From: Streptomyces sp. B93
GTDB lineage: Bacteria; Actinomycetota; Actinomycetes; Streptomycetales; Streptomycetaceae
Reading direction: 5' to 3'
DNA: 64,000 nt
NCBI RefSeq assembly: GCF_018070565.1
Contig: NZ_JAGPXL010000027.1
Span: forward strand, 27,181-91,180
A program made the translations under genes and the position numbers. This document shows, piece by piece, positions 17,276-25,317 of this stretch (position 1 is the first letter of the stretch; each line of letters opens with the position of its first letter). The notes under the pieces were generated by a model. It searched no databases, had not been told where the DNA came from, and saw only the letters and a program-made list of their open reading frames with translations.

Positions 17276-17634
17276 GGGGCGGGGCGGGGCGGTCGCCGGG
17301 GGGCGGGATGCCGGGCGGCCTCCGACGCGCGGCGGGGGCCGGGGTGCCGGGCGGGGTGCGGCACTTGGCGGGCGGGGGGACGGCACGTGACCCGTGGCAC
17401 TCGGCAGACGGCGGCGCGACGGACGGACTGCGGCACACGACAGACGGCGGCGCCACGGACGGACTGCGGCACACGACAGGCAGCGCAACGGCACGCGGCC
17501 TGCGGCACACGACAGACGGCGGCGCCACGGACGGACTGCGGGACTCCGCGGGCCGCGGACCGACGGACGGTCTGCGGCATTCCGCGGGCCGCGGCGTCAT
17601 GGGCGGGGTGGAGCAGTCGTGGAGGGCGGGATGA
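17272..17634 (+). CDS. Possible 120-residue repeat protein between SEDS and PBP genes
   Basis: The frame begins at a GTG overlapping the SEDS stop (GTGA) and ends where the next possible PBP start begins (ATGA, 17631-17634). It encodes 12-residue repeats of the type G-L-R-H-T-T-D-G-G-A-T-D. The overlaps at both ends look like translational coupling. However, the DNA is a 36-bp tandem repeat that is open in all three forward frames, so coding potential cannot be judged from openness. No similarity to a known family is recognised. It may simply be a degenerate spacer. Confidence 0.3.
   Translation: MRGGAGRSPGGGMPGGLRRAAGAGVPGGVRHLAGGGTARDPWHSADGGATDGLRHTTDGGATDGLRHTTGSATARGLRHTTDGGATDGLRDSAGRGPTDGLRHSAGRGVMGGVEQSWRAG
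17323..17610 (+). repeat. 36-bp tandem repeat block, about eight units
   Basis: Head-to-tail 36-bp units start at 17323, 17359, 17395, 17431, 17467, 17503, 17539 and 17575. The copies at 17431-17466 and 17503-17538 are identical; the outer units are progressively diverged. There are no spacers. The period is a multiple of three, so frame is preserved, giving a 12-residue repeat. Confidence 0.9.
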
Positions 17635-17705
17635 AGAGTGGTGCGGGGCGGACGCCGGGGTCCGGGGACCGGGAGCGGCCGATGAGGGGGGCGGAGGGGC
17701 GGGTC

Positions 17706-19172
17706 ATGAGCCGGTGCATCCGGCACACCACCGTCTTCGGTGCCGTCCTGCTGACCGCGCTGCTCCTCAACACCGCCCGCCTCCAGATCGTCCAGGCCAC
17801 CGCCCAGGACACCAACCCGGCCGACCGCCGCCCCACCATCGCCCGCTACGCCCAGCCCCGCGGCGACATCCTCGTCGGCGGACGGCCCATCACCGGCTCC
17901 GAGGACACCGGCGAGCAGCTCCGCCACGAACGCGCCTACACCGACGGCCCGTTGTACGCCCCCGTCACCGGCTTCGCCTCCCAGCGCTACGGCGAGACAC
18001 TGCTCGAAGCCACCGAGGACGCCGTGCTCTCCGGCACCGACCCGATGCTCTCCGCGCTCCCCCTCTGGAACGACCTGGCCCGCGCCCGCGCCGCCGGGGG
18101 CCAGGTCGTCACCACCCTCGACGCGAAGGCGCAGCGGGCGGCGTTCCGGGGGCTGGGCGAGCGCACCGGCGCGGTCGCCGCGATCGAGCCGTCCACCGGC
18201 CGGGTCCTCGCGCTGGTGTCCACGCCGTCGTACGACCCCGGCGTGCTGTCCGGCAACGACGAGACGGTGATCCGGGCCTGGGCGCGGCTCAACGCCGACC
18301 CCGACAAGCCCATGCTGAACCGGGCGGCCCGTCAGACGTACCCGCCCGGCTCCACGTTCAAGGTGGTCACCGCGGCGGCGGCCCTGGACGCGGGCGTCGT
18401 ACGCGACCCGAACGCACGGACCCGCTCCCCCGCCCCGTACACCCTCCCCGGCACGACGACCGCCCTTACCAACGAGTTCCACGGCTGTGCGGACGCCTCC
18501 CTGCGGGAGGCGTTCACCTGGTCCTGCAACACGGTGTTCGCGAAGCTCGGCGTGGCGGTCGGCGCGGAGACCATGGCCGCCAAGGCCCGGGCCTTCGGCT
18601 TCAACGACGCGGAACTGCGCATCCCCTACGCCGTCGCGCGCAGCACCTTCGACCCCACCGTAGACAAGGCACAGCTGGCCCTGTCGTCCATCGGTCAGTA
18701 CAACACCCGGGCCACCCCGCTCCAGATGGCGATGGTCGCGGGCGCCGTCGCGAGCGGTGGTCAGCTGCGCACGCCGTACCTGGTGGAACGCACGACCTCG
18801 GCCCACGGCACGACCATCTCCACGACCGGCCCGCGCCCCGCACGCCAGGTGATGAAGCCGTCCACGGCCGCCCACCTGCGCGACCTGATGCGCGACGTCG
18901 TCGAACGCGGCACCGGCCGCAACGCCGCCCTCCCCGCCACCACCGTCGGCGGCAAGACCGGCACCGCCCAGCACGGCGTCGGCAACACCGGCACCCCGTA
19001 CGCCTGGTTCATCTCCTGGGCCCAGCGCGACGACGCCCCGGAGGCCGCGGTGGCGGTCGCGGTGGTGGTGGAGGACGCGTCGGCGCGGCGCGGCGAGATC
19101 AGCGGCGGCGGGGTGGCGGCCCCGATCGCGCGGGCGGTGATGGAGGCGGTGGTCAGGGGCGGCGGCGGTTGA
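17706..19172 (+). CDS. Class B penicillin-binding protein, PbpA type (second copy)
   Basis: The protein has 488 residues with a membrane anchor at about 8-28, then Y-A-Q-P-R-G-D-I and the transpeptidase domain with G-S-T-F-K, S-C-N-T and G-G-K-T-G-T-A. It is the probable transpeptidase partner of the SEDS protein upstream. Start choice: ATG 17706 has GGAGG eight bases before it and aligns with the start of the paralogue at 6.2-7.7 kb. An earlier ATG at 17631 also has a good GGAGG and overlaps the repeat frame, and would add 25 cytoplasmic residues. From memory, orthologues lie beside an ftsW-like gene in other Streptomyces. The 3' end overlaps a Uma2 remnant by 20 bases. Confidence 0.92.
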   Translation: MSRCIRHTTVFGAVLLTALLLNTARLQIVQATAQDTNPADRRPTIARYAQPRGDILVGGRPITGSEDTGEQLRHERAYTDGPLYAPVTGFASQRYGETLLEATEDAVLSGTDPMLSALPLWNDLARARAAGGQVVTTLDAKAQRAAFRGLGERTGAVAAIEPSTGRVLALVSTPSYDPGVLSGNDETVIRAWARLNADPDKPMLNRAARQTYPPGSTFKVVTAAAALDAGVVRDPNARTRSPAPYTLPGTTTALTNEFHGCADASLREAFTWSCNTVFAKLGVAVGAETMAAKARAFGFNDAELRIPYAVARSTFDPTVDKAQLALSSIGQYNTRATPLQMAMVAGAVASGGQLRTPYLVERTTSAHGTTISTTGPRPARQVMKPSTAAHLRDLMRDVVERGTGRNAALPATTVGGKTGTAQHGVGNTGTPYAWFISWAQRDDAPEAAVAVAVVVEDASARRGEISGGGVAAPIARAVMEAVVRGGGG

Positions 19173-19335
19173 TGGCGGTGAGGTCGATGTCGAGGGGGAA
19201 GGGCGCGGCTACCTTGAGGCGGTCGTGGAAGATGCCCGTCAGGCCGTAGCTCTGGGTGGCGGAGTCGAGTTCGAAGACGTAGACCACGGGCAGGCCGTCG
19301 TTCTCATCGACTCGCCAGTTCCACTCGCTGGCCAT
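19153..19335 (-). pseudogene. Uma2-family nuclease remnant, C-terminal part
   Basis: A 60-codon frame with P-V-V-Y-V-F-E-L-D and H-D-R-L-K-V-A-A-P-F-P-L-D-I-D-L matches the C-terminal end of Uma2 (PD-(D/E)XK-like) proteins. The catalytic part is absent. It abuts a fragment of the same family on the opposite strand, so this looks like rearranged debris. Confidence 0.6.
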
Positions 19336-19436
19336 GCGCTTGCTGGAACACGCCCTCCTGTCTCAGGTGCCGGACGAGCTTGAGGCCGTCAGGGAGATGA
19401 CCATCAAGCTCAACAAGCGCAACCGGCCGGAGCCGG
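19334..19436 (+). pseudogene. Uma2-family nuclease remnant, N-terminal-middle part
   Basis: The plus-strand reading gives L-L-E-H-A-L-L-S-Q-V-P followed by V-R-E-M-T-I-K-L-N-K-R-N-R-P-E-P-D, the conserved middle block of Uma2 proteins, and then loses similarity. It points away from the C-terminal remnant, consistent with an inversion inside one former gene or two fused fragments. The remaining sequence to 19574 shows no gene. Confidence 0.55.
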
Positions 19437-19574
19437 ATGCGGGCGCGCCCACTCGTAGTCGTCGTCCAGCCCGTAGTCACGCGCGGCGCTCATGATCGCT
19501 CCCATGTGCCGGAGACTGCCTGGCACTGCCAGCGTACCCAGGCGGGTATGACGACTCGCCCGTCGAACGAGTGA

Positions 19575-20687
19575 TCACCCCCCAGGCCGTTGACCCTCCT
19601 CGATCGCCTCCGTCACCTCCGCCACCCGAGCCCTCTCCTCCGCCGCGAAGCGTTCCGCGTCCAGGCGTTCGGCGACCTCCTCGTCCTCGCGCATCAGCAG
19701 GTCCAGGCTGGAGTCGCCCAGTTCCAGGACGCCCATGTCGACGTAGGCCTGCTGGAGCCGCTTGCCCCACAGGCCGATGTCCTTGACGCAGGGGACGATG
19801 CGGGAGAAGAGGAGCTTGCGGAACAGGGCGAGGAACTCGGACTGCTCGCTGTACTCCTCCGCCTCGGCGGTCGGGATGCCGTAGTTCTCCAGGACCTCGA
19901 CGCCCCGCAGCCGGTCCCGCATGAGGTAGCAGCCCTCGATGACGAACTCCTCGCGTTCGCGCAGTTCGGCGTCGGTCAGCTGTTTGTAGTAGTCGCGCAG
20001 GGCCATCCGGCCGAAGGCGACGTGCCGGGCCTCGTCCTGCATGACGTAGGCGAGGATCTGCTTCGGCAGGGGCTTGTCCGTGGAGTCGCGGATCATGCCG
20101 AAGGCGGCCAGGGCCAGGCCCTCGATCAGGACCTGCATCCCCAGGTAGGGCATGTCCCAGCGGCGGTCGCGGAGGGTGTCGCCGAGGAGGGACTTGAGGT
20201 TGTCGTTGATCGGGTAGAGCATCCCGATCTTGTCGTGCAGGAAGCGGCCGTAGATCTCGGCGTGCCGGGCCTCGTCCATGGTCTGGGTGGCCGAGTAGAA
20301 CTTGGCGTCCAGGTCGGGGACGGACTCGACGATCCGGGCGGCGCAGACCATCGCGCCCTGCTCACCGTGGAGGAACTGGCTGAACTGCCAGGAGGCGTAG
20401 TGGCGGCGCAGCTCGCCCTTGTCCTTCTCGTTGAGCTTGGCCCAGTGCCGGGTGCCGTACAGGGACAGCGACTCGTCGGGGACGCCGAGGGGGTCGTAGG
20501 GGTCGACCTCCAGGTCCCAGTCGATGCGCCTGGCGCCGTCCCACTGCTTGTCCTTGCCCTTCTGGTAGAGGGCGAGGAGACGTTCGCGGCCGTCGTCGTA
20601 CTCCCAGCTGAAACGGGCCGCACCGGTCGCGGGCACGGCCCAGGTGGGCTCTCCGTGGTCCATTGCGTAGACGTCTGAGGTCGGCAT
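19575..20687 (-). CDS. Ferritin-like diiron protein
   Basis: The protein has 370 residues and a complete diiron carboxylate set: Glu109 (H-G-E-Q), the first E-x-x-H pair Glu139/His142 (M-D-E-A-R-H-A), Glu189 (L-I-E-G) and the second pair Glu219/His222 (Q-D-E-A-R-H-V). This is the four-helix ferritin-like fold of ribonucleotide-reductase-R2-like and N-oxygenase-like proteins, but too diverged to name a reaction. The ATG at 20687 is chosen because a longer frame adds a segment unlike the family. It is divergent from an AurF-type diiron gene, so the two probably share a control region and perhaps a pathway. Confidence 0.8.
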   Translation of the reverse strand: MPTSDVYAMDHGEPTWAVPATGAARFSWEYDDGRERLLALYQKGKDKQWDGARRIDWDLEVDPYDPLGVPDESLSLYGTRHWAKLNEKDKGELRRHYASWQFSQFLHGEQGAMVCAARIVESVPDLDAKFYSATQTMDEARHAEIYGRFLHDKIGMLYPINDNLKSLLGDTLRDRRWDMPYLGMQVLIEGLALAAFGMIRDSTDKPLPKQILAYVMQDEARHVAFGRMALRDYYKQLTDAELREREEFVIEGCYLMRDRLRGVEVLENYGIPTAEAEEYSEQSEFLALFRKLLFSRIVPCVKDIGLWGKRLQQAYVDMGVLELGDSSLDLLMREDEEVAERLDAERFAAEERARVAEVTEAIEEGQRPGG

Positions 20688-20746
20688 GCTTCGCAGAGTC
20701 ACACGTAGACGTCGAGTCAACAAGATGTCGCGCAGGGGATTGACGG

Positions 20747-20760
20747 GCTTGCTGACAAGC
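20747..20760. promoter_or_regulatory. Inverted repeat in the divergent diiron promoter region
   Basis: GCTTG-CTGA-CAAGC lies between the two divergent diiron genes and directly after a TTGACG hexamer at 20740, so it sits where a -35/-10 spacer would be on the plus strand. It is a candidate operator for the TetR regulator encoded at 21.8 kb. Confidence 0.4.
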
Positions 20761-20824
20761 AGTCTCATAAGTGCAGTGACCCGTGAGTAACCCCATGCCC
20801 TCCCGTACGACGAGGTGGACAGCC

Positions 20825-21763
20825 ATGACAACCCTGACGGAAGTCGACGCGCTGGAAGGGCTGCGCGACGCGCTCGGCCTGCTCAAGGACCGGGAGCAGG
20901 TGGCCGAGCGGCTGCTCGAGTCTTCCGCCAAGCACAGCTTCGACCCGGACAAGGAACTCGACTGGGACGCCCCCTTCGAGGACGGCAAGTGGTTCTGGCC
21001 CCCGGAGCTGGTGTCCCTGTACGACACCCCGATGTGGCGGCGGATGAGCGAGGAGCAGCGCATCCTGCTCTCCCAGCACGAGGCGGCGGCGCTCGCCTCG
21101 CTCGGCATCTGGTTCGAACTGATCCTGATGCAGCTGCTCGTCCGGCACATCTACGACAAGGCCGCCACGAGCGCCCACGTGCGCTACGCCCTCACCGAGA
21201 TCGAGGACGAGTGCCGCCACTCCAAGATGTTCGCCCGGCTGATATCCCGCGGCGAGACGCCCTGGTACCCGGTGAGCAGGACCCACCAGCACCTCGGCCG
21301 CCTGTTCAAGACCATCTCCACCACGCCGGGCTCCTTCACCGCCACCCTGCTCGGTGAGGAGGTCCTCGACTGGATGCAGCGGCTGACCTTCCCCGACGAG
21401 CGCGTACAGCCCCTGATCCGGGGCGTCACCCGCATCCACGTCGTGGAGGAGGCCCGACACGTCCGGTACGCCCGTGAGGAGCTGCGGCGCCAGATGGTCA
21501 CCGCCCCGAAGTGGTCGCAGGAGTTCACCCGGGTCACCTCCGGCGAGTTCGCCCGCGTCTTCTCCGTCGCCTTCGTCAACCCGGAGGTGTACACCAACGT
21601 GGGTCTCGACAAGCGCGAGGCGATGGCCCAGGTCAAGGCGAGCGGCCACCGGCGGGAGATCATGCAGACCGGCGCGAAGCGGCTGACGGACTTCCTCGAC
21701 GACATCGGCGTGCTGCGCGGCGTCGGACGACGCCTGTGGCAGTCCTCCGGCCTGCTGGCCTGA
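20825..21763 (+). CDS. AurF-type diiron oxygenase
   Basis: The protein has 312 residues with two E-x-x-H motifs, Glu129/His132 (E-D-E-C-R-H-S) and Glu209/His212 (V-E-E-A-R-H-V), plus carboxylates in E-L-I-L (98) and G-E-E-V (178). The arrangement matches the AurF family (p-aminobenzoate N-oxygenase-like), which oxidises aryl amines or fatty substrates with a diiron-peroxo centre. Many Streptomyces copies stand outside biosynthetic clusters and have no known substrate. ATG 20825 follows a GAGGTGG element. The TetR gene 83 bases downstream on the same strand is the likely regulator. Confidence 0.82.
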   Translation: MTTLTEVDALEGLRDALGLLKDREQVAERLLESSAKHSFDPDKELDWDAPFEDGKWFWPPELVSLYDTPMWRRMSEEQRILLSQHEAAALASLGIWFELILMQLLVRHIYDKAATSAHVRYALTEIEDECRHSKMFARLISRGETPWYPVSRTHQHLGRLFKTISTTPGSFTATLLGEEVLDWMQRLTFPDERVQPLIRGVTRIHVVEEARHVRYAREELRRQMVTAPKWSQEFTRVTSGEFARVFSVAFVNPEVYTNVGLDKREAMAQVKASGHRREIMQTGAKRLTDFLDDIGVLRGVGRRLWQSSGLLA

Positions 21764-21846
21764 CCGGCCCGTCACCCCTGGCCGGAATCGTGGCGCCCGC
21801 CGCCGACCGTGACCGCCCGTCCGCGCGGGCGGTTACGCTGCTGGTC

Positions 21847-22494
21847 ATGAGCCCGCAGGCCGCCACCCCCGCCTACCGTCGTCTCAGCGTCGAGGAGCGC
21901 CGCAGCCAACTCCTGGACGCCGCGCTCTCCCTCTTCGCGCACCGCGCGCCCGAGGACGTCTCGCTGGACGACGTGGCGGAGGCGGCGGGGGTCTCCCGGC
22001 CCCTGGTGTACCGGTACTTCCCCGGCGGCAAGCAACAGCTCTACGAGGCCGCGCTGCGCTCCGCCGCCGAGGAACTCCGCGGCTGCTTCGACGAACCCCG
22101 CGAGGGCCCGCTGCTGCCCCGGTTGCACCGCGCCCTCGACCGCTACCTCACCTTCGTCGACGGCCACGACGCCGGGTTCAGCGCCCTGCTCCAGGGCGGC
22201 AGCGTCGTCGAGACCTCCCGCACCACCGCCATCGTCGACGGGGTGCGCCGCGCCGCCGCCGACCACATCATGCGCCATCTGGACGTCGCCGACCCCGGCC
22301 CCCGGCTCCGGATGACCGTCCGCATGTGGATCACGGCGGTGGAGGCGGCGTCCCTCATCTGGCTCGACGAGGACAAGCAGCCCCCCCTGGAGGAGCTGCG
22401 GGACTGGCTGGTCGACCAGTTCGTCGCCGTCCTCACGGTCACCGCGACCCGCGACCCCCAGACGGCGACAGTCCTCTCAACCTTGTCCGACTGA
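21847..22494 (+). CDS. TetR-family transcriptional regulator
   Basis: The protein has 215 residues. The N-terminal helix-turn-helix covers about 20-65, with the typical V-S-L-D-D-V-A-E-A-A-G-V-S-R-P-L-V-Y-R-Y block. The C-terminal ligand domain is unassigned. It is co-directional with the AurF-type gene, suggesting local control of the diiron pair; the inverted repeat at 20747-20760 is a possible target. Ligand unknown. Confidence 0.88.
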   Translation: MSPQAATPAYRRLSVEERRSQLLDAALSLFAHRAPEDVSLDDVAEAAGVSRPLVYRYFPGGKQQLYEAALRSAAEELRGCFDEPREGPLLPRLHRALDRYLTFVDGHDAGFSALLQGGSVVETSRTTAIVDGVRRAAADHIMRHLDVADPGPRLRMTVRMWITAVEAASLIWLDEDKQPPLEELRDWLVDQFVAVLTVTATRDPQTATVLSTLSD

Positions 22495-22534
22495 CCCCAC
22501 CCCCCGGGAACCCACGGCCAGGACGGCCCACCCA

Positions 22535-22560
22535 GGGGCGCGGGGAACTGCGCGACCAGC
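22535..22560 (+). repeat. Dispersed Streptomyces intergenic repeat, copy 1
   Basis: A 26-base element beginning GGGGCGCGGGGAACTGCGCG. A copy with one mismatch is at 47514-47539. The same phrase is, from memory, common between genes in many Streptomyces genomes. The gap from 22495 to 22607 holds nothing else recognisable. Confidence 0.6.
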
Positions 22561-22607
22561 CCGCCACGACCCGCACCCGCCCCCGGCACCCCGGCCCACC
22601 CCCGCCG

Positions 22608-22889
22608 ATGGCGGAAACTGTTCCCGTGAAGAGCGAAGACACCCCCTTCGAGGGCGGCCCCATGGACGGCCGTGTCCTCCCCGTCCTCCTGGGCATCACC
22701 GGGCATCCGCCCAAGACGTACCGCATCCCCCTCCCCGCCCCGGACGGCGGCCGGCCCACCGTGCTGGTCTACCGCCGGGTCCCCCGGGGCACGGGCCGCC
22801 GCTGGAAGTACGCCTACGACCCCACCGGCGAGCACGGCGGCCGCCGGATGAGGTGGCCCTGGAGCACGTCGCGGCACGCCCAAGGGTGA
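22608..22889 (+). CDS. Small conserved Streptomyces protein
   Basis: The protein has 93 residues with the block F-E-G-G-P-M-D-G-R-V-L-P-V-L-L-G seen in short proteins of Streptomyces, followed by Y-R-I-P and a W-K-Y-A-Y-D-P-T-G-E end. No domain of known function, no signal peptide, no membrane segment. The start is uncertain: ATG 22608 has no clear ribosome-binding site, and GTG 22626 would give an 87-residue form. It stands alone upstream of the NlpC/P60 gene. Confidence 0.55.
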   Translation: MAETVPVKSEDTPFEGGPMDGRVLPVLLGITGHPPKTYRIPLPAPDGGRPTVLVYRRVPRGTGRRWKYAYDPTGEHGGRRMRWPWSTSRHAQG

Positions 22890-22993
22890 CGCGTTACGCC
22901 ATCCCGCGCACACTCGGCGCGCGCCCCGCGCACCCCCGCCTGATCCTCGCGGTGCGGAGCGGAAACGCCGCCCCGCGCACCGGAGGTGATGGC

Positions 22994-24034
22994 ATGTCAG
23001 GCAAGCTCGTGCGGCTGGTGTGTACGGCGGCCATGGCCGTCCAGGCCGCCACCCTCACGACCGCCCCGGCGACGGCCGTGCCCGAGCCCCGCGAACCCGC
23101 CCACCGCACCCTCTCCGACCTGCTGACGGACCTTCAGCAGCTGTACCGGCGGGCCGAGCGGGCCACGGAGACCTACAACGCCACCGACGAGAAGCTGCGC
23201 GCCCAGCGCGCGGAGGTCGCCCGCCTTGACGCCGCCCTGGCCCGTGCCCGGCTCTCCCTCCAGGACAGCCGGGGCGCGGCGGGCCGCCTGGCCCGGCAGC
23301 AGTACCAGGGCACCAGCGACATCTCCCCCTACGTACGGCTACTGCTCGCCCGCGACCCGCAGCGCGCCCTCGACCAGGGCCATGTGATCGGCCAGTTGGC
23401 CCGCGAGCGCGCCGAGACGCTGGACCGCCTCACCGGCACCGAGCACAAGGCCGCCGAGCTGGCCCGCAAGGCCCGTACCGCCCTGGACCGGCAGCTCACC
23501 CTCGCCCGGCAGCAGCGCGAGCAGCGCGACGACGTGCGCGACCGCCTCACCGACGTGGAGGAACTGCTCGCCTCCCTCACCCCGGAACAGCTCGCCGCAC
23601 TCGCCGAGTTCGAGAAGTCGGGCGTCGACGAGGCGCAGCGGCGGCTGCTGTCCTCCGGTGCCCTCGGCGGCGACCACAAGCCGTCCGACCGGGGCGACCG
23701 GGCGCTGCGCCACGCCACCCGCCAGCTCGGCAAGCCGTACGAGTGGGGCGCGGAGGGCCCGGAGACGTACGACTGCTCCGGGCTGACCTCCGAGGCCTGG
23801 GCCCGTGCCGGTACGCCCATCCCCCGGACCAGCCAGGAGCAGTGGGCGCGGCTGCCGAGGGTCCCCCTGACGGAGCTGCGGCCCGGTGACCTGGTCGTCT
23901 ACTACCCGGACGCCACCCATGTGGCCATCTACCAGGGCGACGGCAAGGTCATCCAGGCTCCCAGGACGGGCGAGCGGGTCAAGGTCTCCCCCATCGCCGC
24001 CCACCCCATCCTCGGCGCGGTGCGCCCCGGCTGA
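22994..24034 (+). CDS. Secreted NlpC/P60 cell-wall hydrolase
   Basis: The protein has 346 residues: a signal peptide (cleavage near P-A-T-A-V-P, about residue 29), a long coiled-coil region (about 40-215) rich in Arg, Ala and Glu, and a C-terminal NlpC/P60 domain. The catalytic Cys is in Y-D-C-S-G-L-T and the His in D-A-T-H-V-A-I-Y. Such proteins cut D-Glu-diaminopimelate bonds in peptidoglycan; the coiled coil usually restrains the catalytic domain (RipA-like). GGAGGT precedes the ATG 22994, which also removes a long arginine-rich extension. It converges on the flavoprotein gene with an 18-base gap. Confidence 0.92.
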   Translation: MSGKLVRLVCTAAMAVQAATLTTAPATAVPEPREPAHRTLSDLLTDLQQLYRRAERATETYNATDEKLRAQRAEVARLDAALARARLSLQDSRGAAGRLARQQYQGTSDISPYVRLLLARDPQRALDQGHVIGQLARERAETLDRLTGTEHKAAELARKARTALDRQLTLARQQREQRDDVRDRLTDVEELLASLTPEQLAALAEFEKSGVDEAQRRLLSSGALGGDHKPSDRGDRALRHATRQLGKPYEWGAEGPETYDCSGLTSEAWARAGTPIPRTSQEQWARLPRVPLTELRPGDLVVYYPDATHVAIYQGDGKVIQAPRTGERVKVSPIAAHPILGAVRPG

Positions 24035-24052
24035 CGAAGGGGCGCCGAGCGC

Positions 24053-25303
24053 CTATCCGGTCACCGAGGACAGGTAGGCGGCCGTCTTCTCCGGCTCGTA
24101 GAAGAAGTTCTCGAAGTCGGCCGGGTCGTTGAAGCCGTTGGCGAAGCGGTCGGCGACCGGGGGCAGCTGTCCGGCGGCGCCGATCAGGTTCAGGACGTGC
24201 TCCGGCGGCGGGGCCAGCATCGTGTTGGTCCACTTGGTGACGTGCCGCGCGGTCTCCCAGTAGCGGTCGAACGTGGCGCGCATCCAGTCCTCGTCGAACG
24301 GCTTGTCGCCGTGGTCGAGGATCGAGGCGAGGTAGCTGGCGGCGCACTTGGACGCCGAGTTCGAACCCTGCCCGGTGATGGGGTCGTTGGCGACGACGAC
24401 GTCGGCCACGCCGAGCACCAGACCGCCGCCGGGCAGCCGCCCGACCGGGTTGCGGACCGTGGGCGCGTAGCGGCCGGAGAGCGTGCCGCCCGCGTCGGTC
24501 AGCTCGACCTTGGTGGCCCGCGCGTACTCCCAGGGCAGGAACTTCTCCATCAGCTCCAGGGTGAGCGCGAGGTGCTCGGAGGGGTCCTTGACGTCCTTGA
24601 AGACGTCGAGCGGGCCGCCGGGTATGCCCTCCCAGAAGAGGATGTCGGCGCGGCCGGAGGTGGTGAACGTCGGCATGACGAACATCTCGCCGACGCCGGG
24701 CACCAGGTTGCAGCGCACCGCCTCCATGTCGGGGTGCTCGGGGCGGGGGCCCAGGCCGTGGACGTAGGCGACGGCGAGGGCGCGCTGCGGCTCGCTGTAC
24801 GGAGAGCGCTCGGGGTCGCGGGCGAACATCTGCACGAGTTCGCCCTTGCCCGCCGAGACCAGGACCAGGTCGTACGTACGGGAGAAGTAGTCGAGGTCGC
24901 CGACCGCCGCGCCGTGGATGACCAGCTGGCCGCCGCGCTGGGCGAACGTCTCCATCCAGCCCGCCATCTTCACCCGCTGGTCCACGGACTGCGCGAACCC
25001 GTCGAGCTTGCCCACCCAGTCGATCGCGCGCTGCGTGGGCCCCGGGTCGAAGGAGCCGGGCGCGGCGACGGAGACGCCGAGTCCCTCGATCCTGGGTGCC
25101 TGGGACTCCCAGAAGTTCAGGCCGAGGTCACGCTCGTGCTGGAGTGCGGTGTGGAACATGCACTGCGTCGACATGACCCGGCCGGAACGGATCTCGTCCG
25201 CCGTCCGGTTGGACATCAGCGTGACGTCGTATCCGTGTGACTGGAGGCCGAGGGCGAGCTGGAGTCCGGACTGACCGGCTCCCACGACGAGTATCTTCCG
25301 CAT
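24053..25303 (-). CDS. Styrene/indole-monooxygenase-like flavoprotein ending the conservon operon
   Basis: The protein has 416 residues with an N-terminal FAD-binding V-V-G-A-G-Q-S-G-L-Q motif and a late G-V-A-D-V-V-V-A-N-D-P-I-T-G-Q-G segment, typical of StyA-type two-component flavin monooxygenases that epoxidise alkenes or indole. Such enzymes need reduced FAD from a StyB reductase, and none is in the window. It follows the GTPase gene of the conservon by 14 bases on the same strand, so it is the fifth gene of that operon. In other conservons the fifth position can hold a cytochrome P450, so this may be a different oxygenase output. Confidence 0.85.
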   Translation of the reverse strand: MRKILVVGAGQSGLQLALGLQSHGYDVTLMSNRTADEIRSGRVMSTQCMFHTALQHERDLGLNFWESQAPRIEGLGVSVAAPGSFDPGPTQRAIDWVGKLDGFAQSVDQRVKMAGWMETFAQRGGQLVIHGAAVGDLDYFSRTYDLVLVSAGKGELVQMFARDPERSPYSEPQRALAVAYVHGLGPRPEHPDMEAVRCNLVPGVGEMFVMPTFTTSGRADILFWEGIPGGPLDVFKDVKDPSEHLALTLELMEKFLPWEYARATKVELTDAGGTLSGRYAPTVRNPVGRLPGGGLVLGVADVVVANDPITGQGSNSASKCAASYLASILDHGDKPFDEDWMRATFDRYWETARHVTKWTNTMLAPPPEHVLNLIGAAGQLPPVADRFANGFNDPADFENFFYEPEKTAAYLSSVTG

Positions 25304-25317
25304 ACGAAGTCCGTCTC

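Noticed and set aside
17323..17610. CRISPR-like array
   Set aside because: The 36-bp units are contiguous, without unique spacers, and diverge along their length; no cas gene is present.
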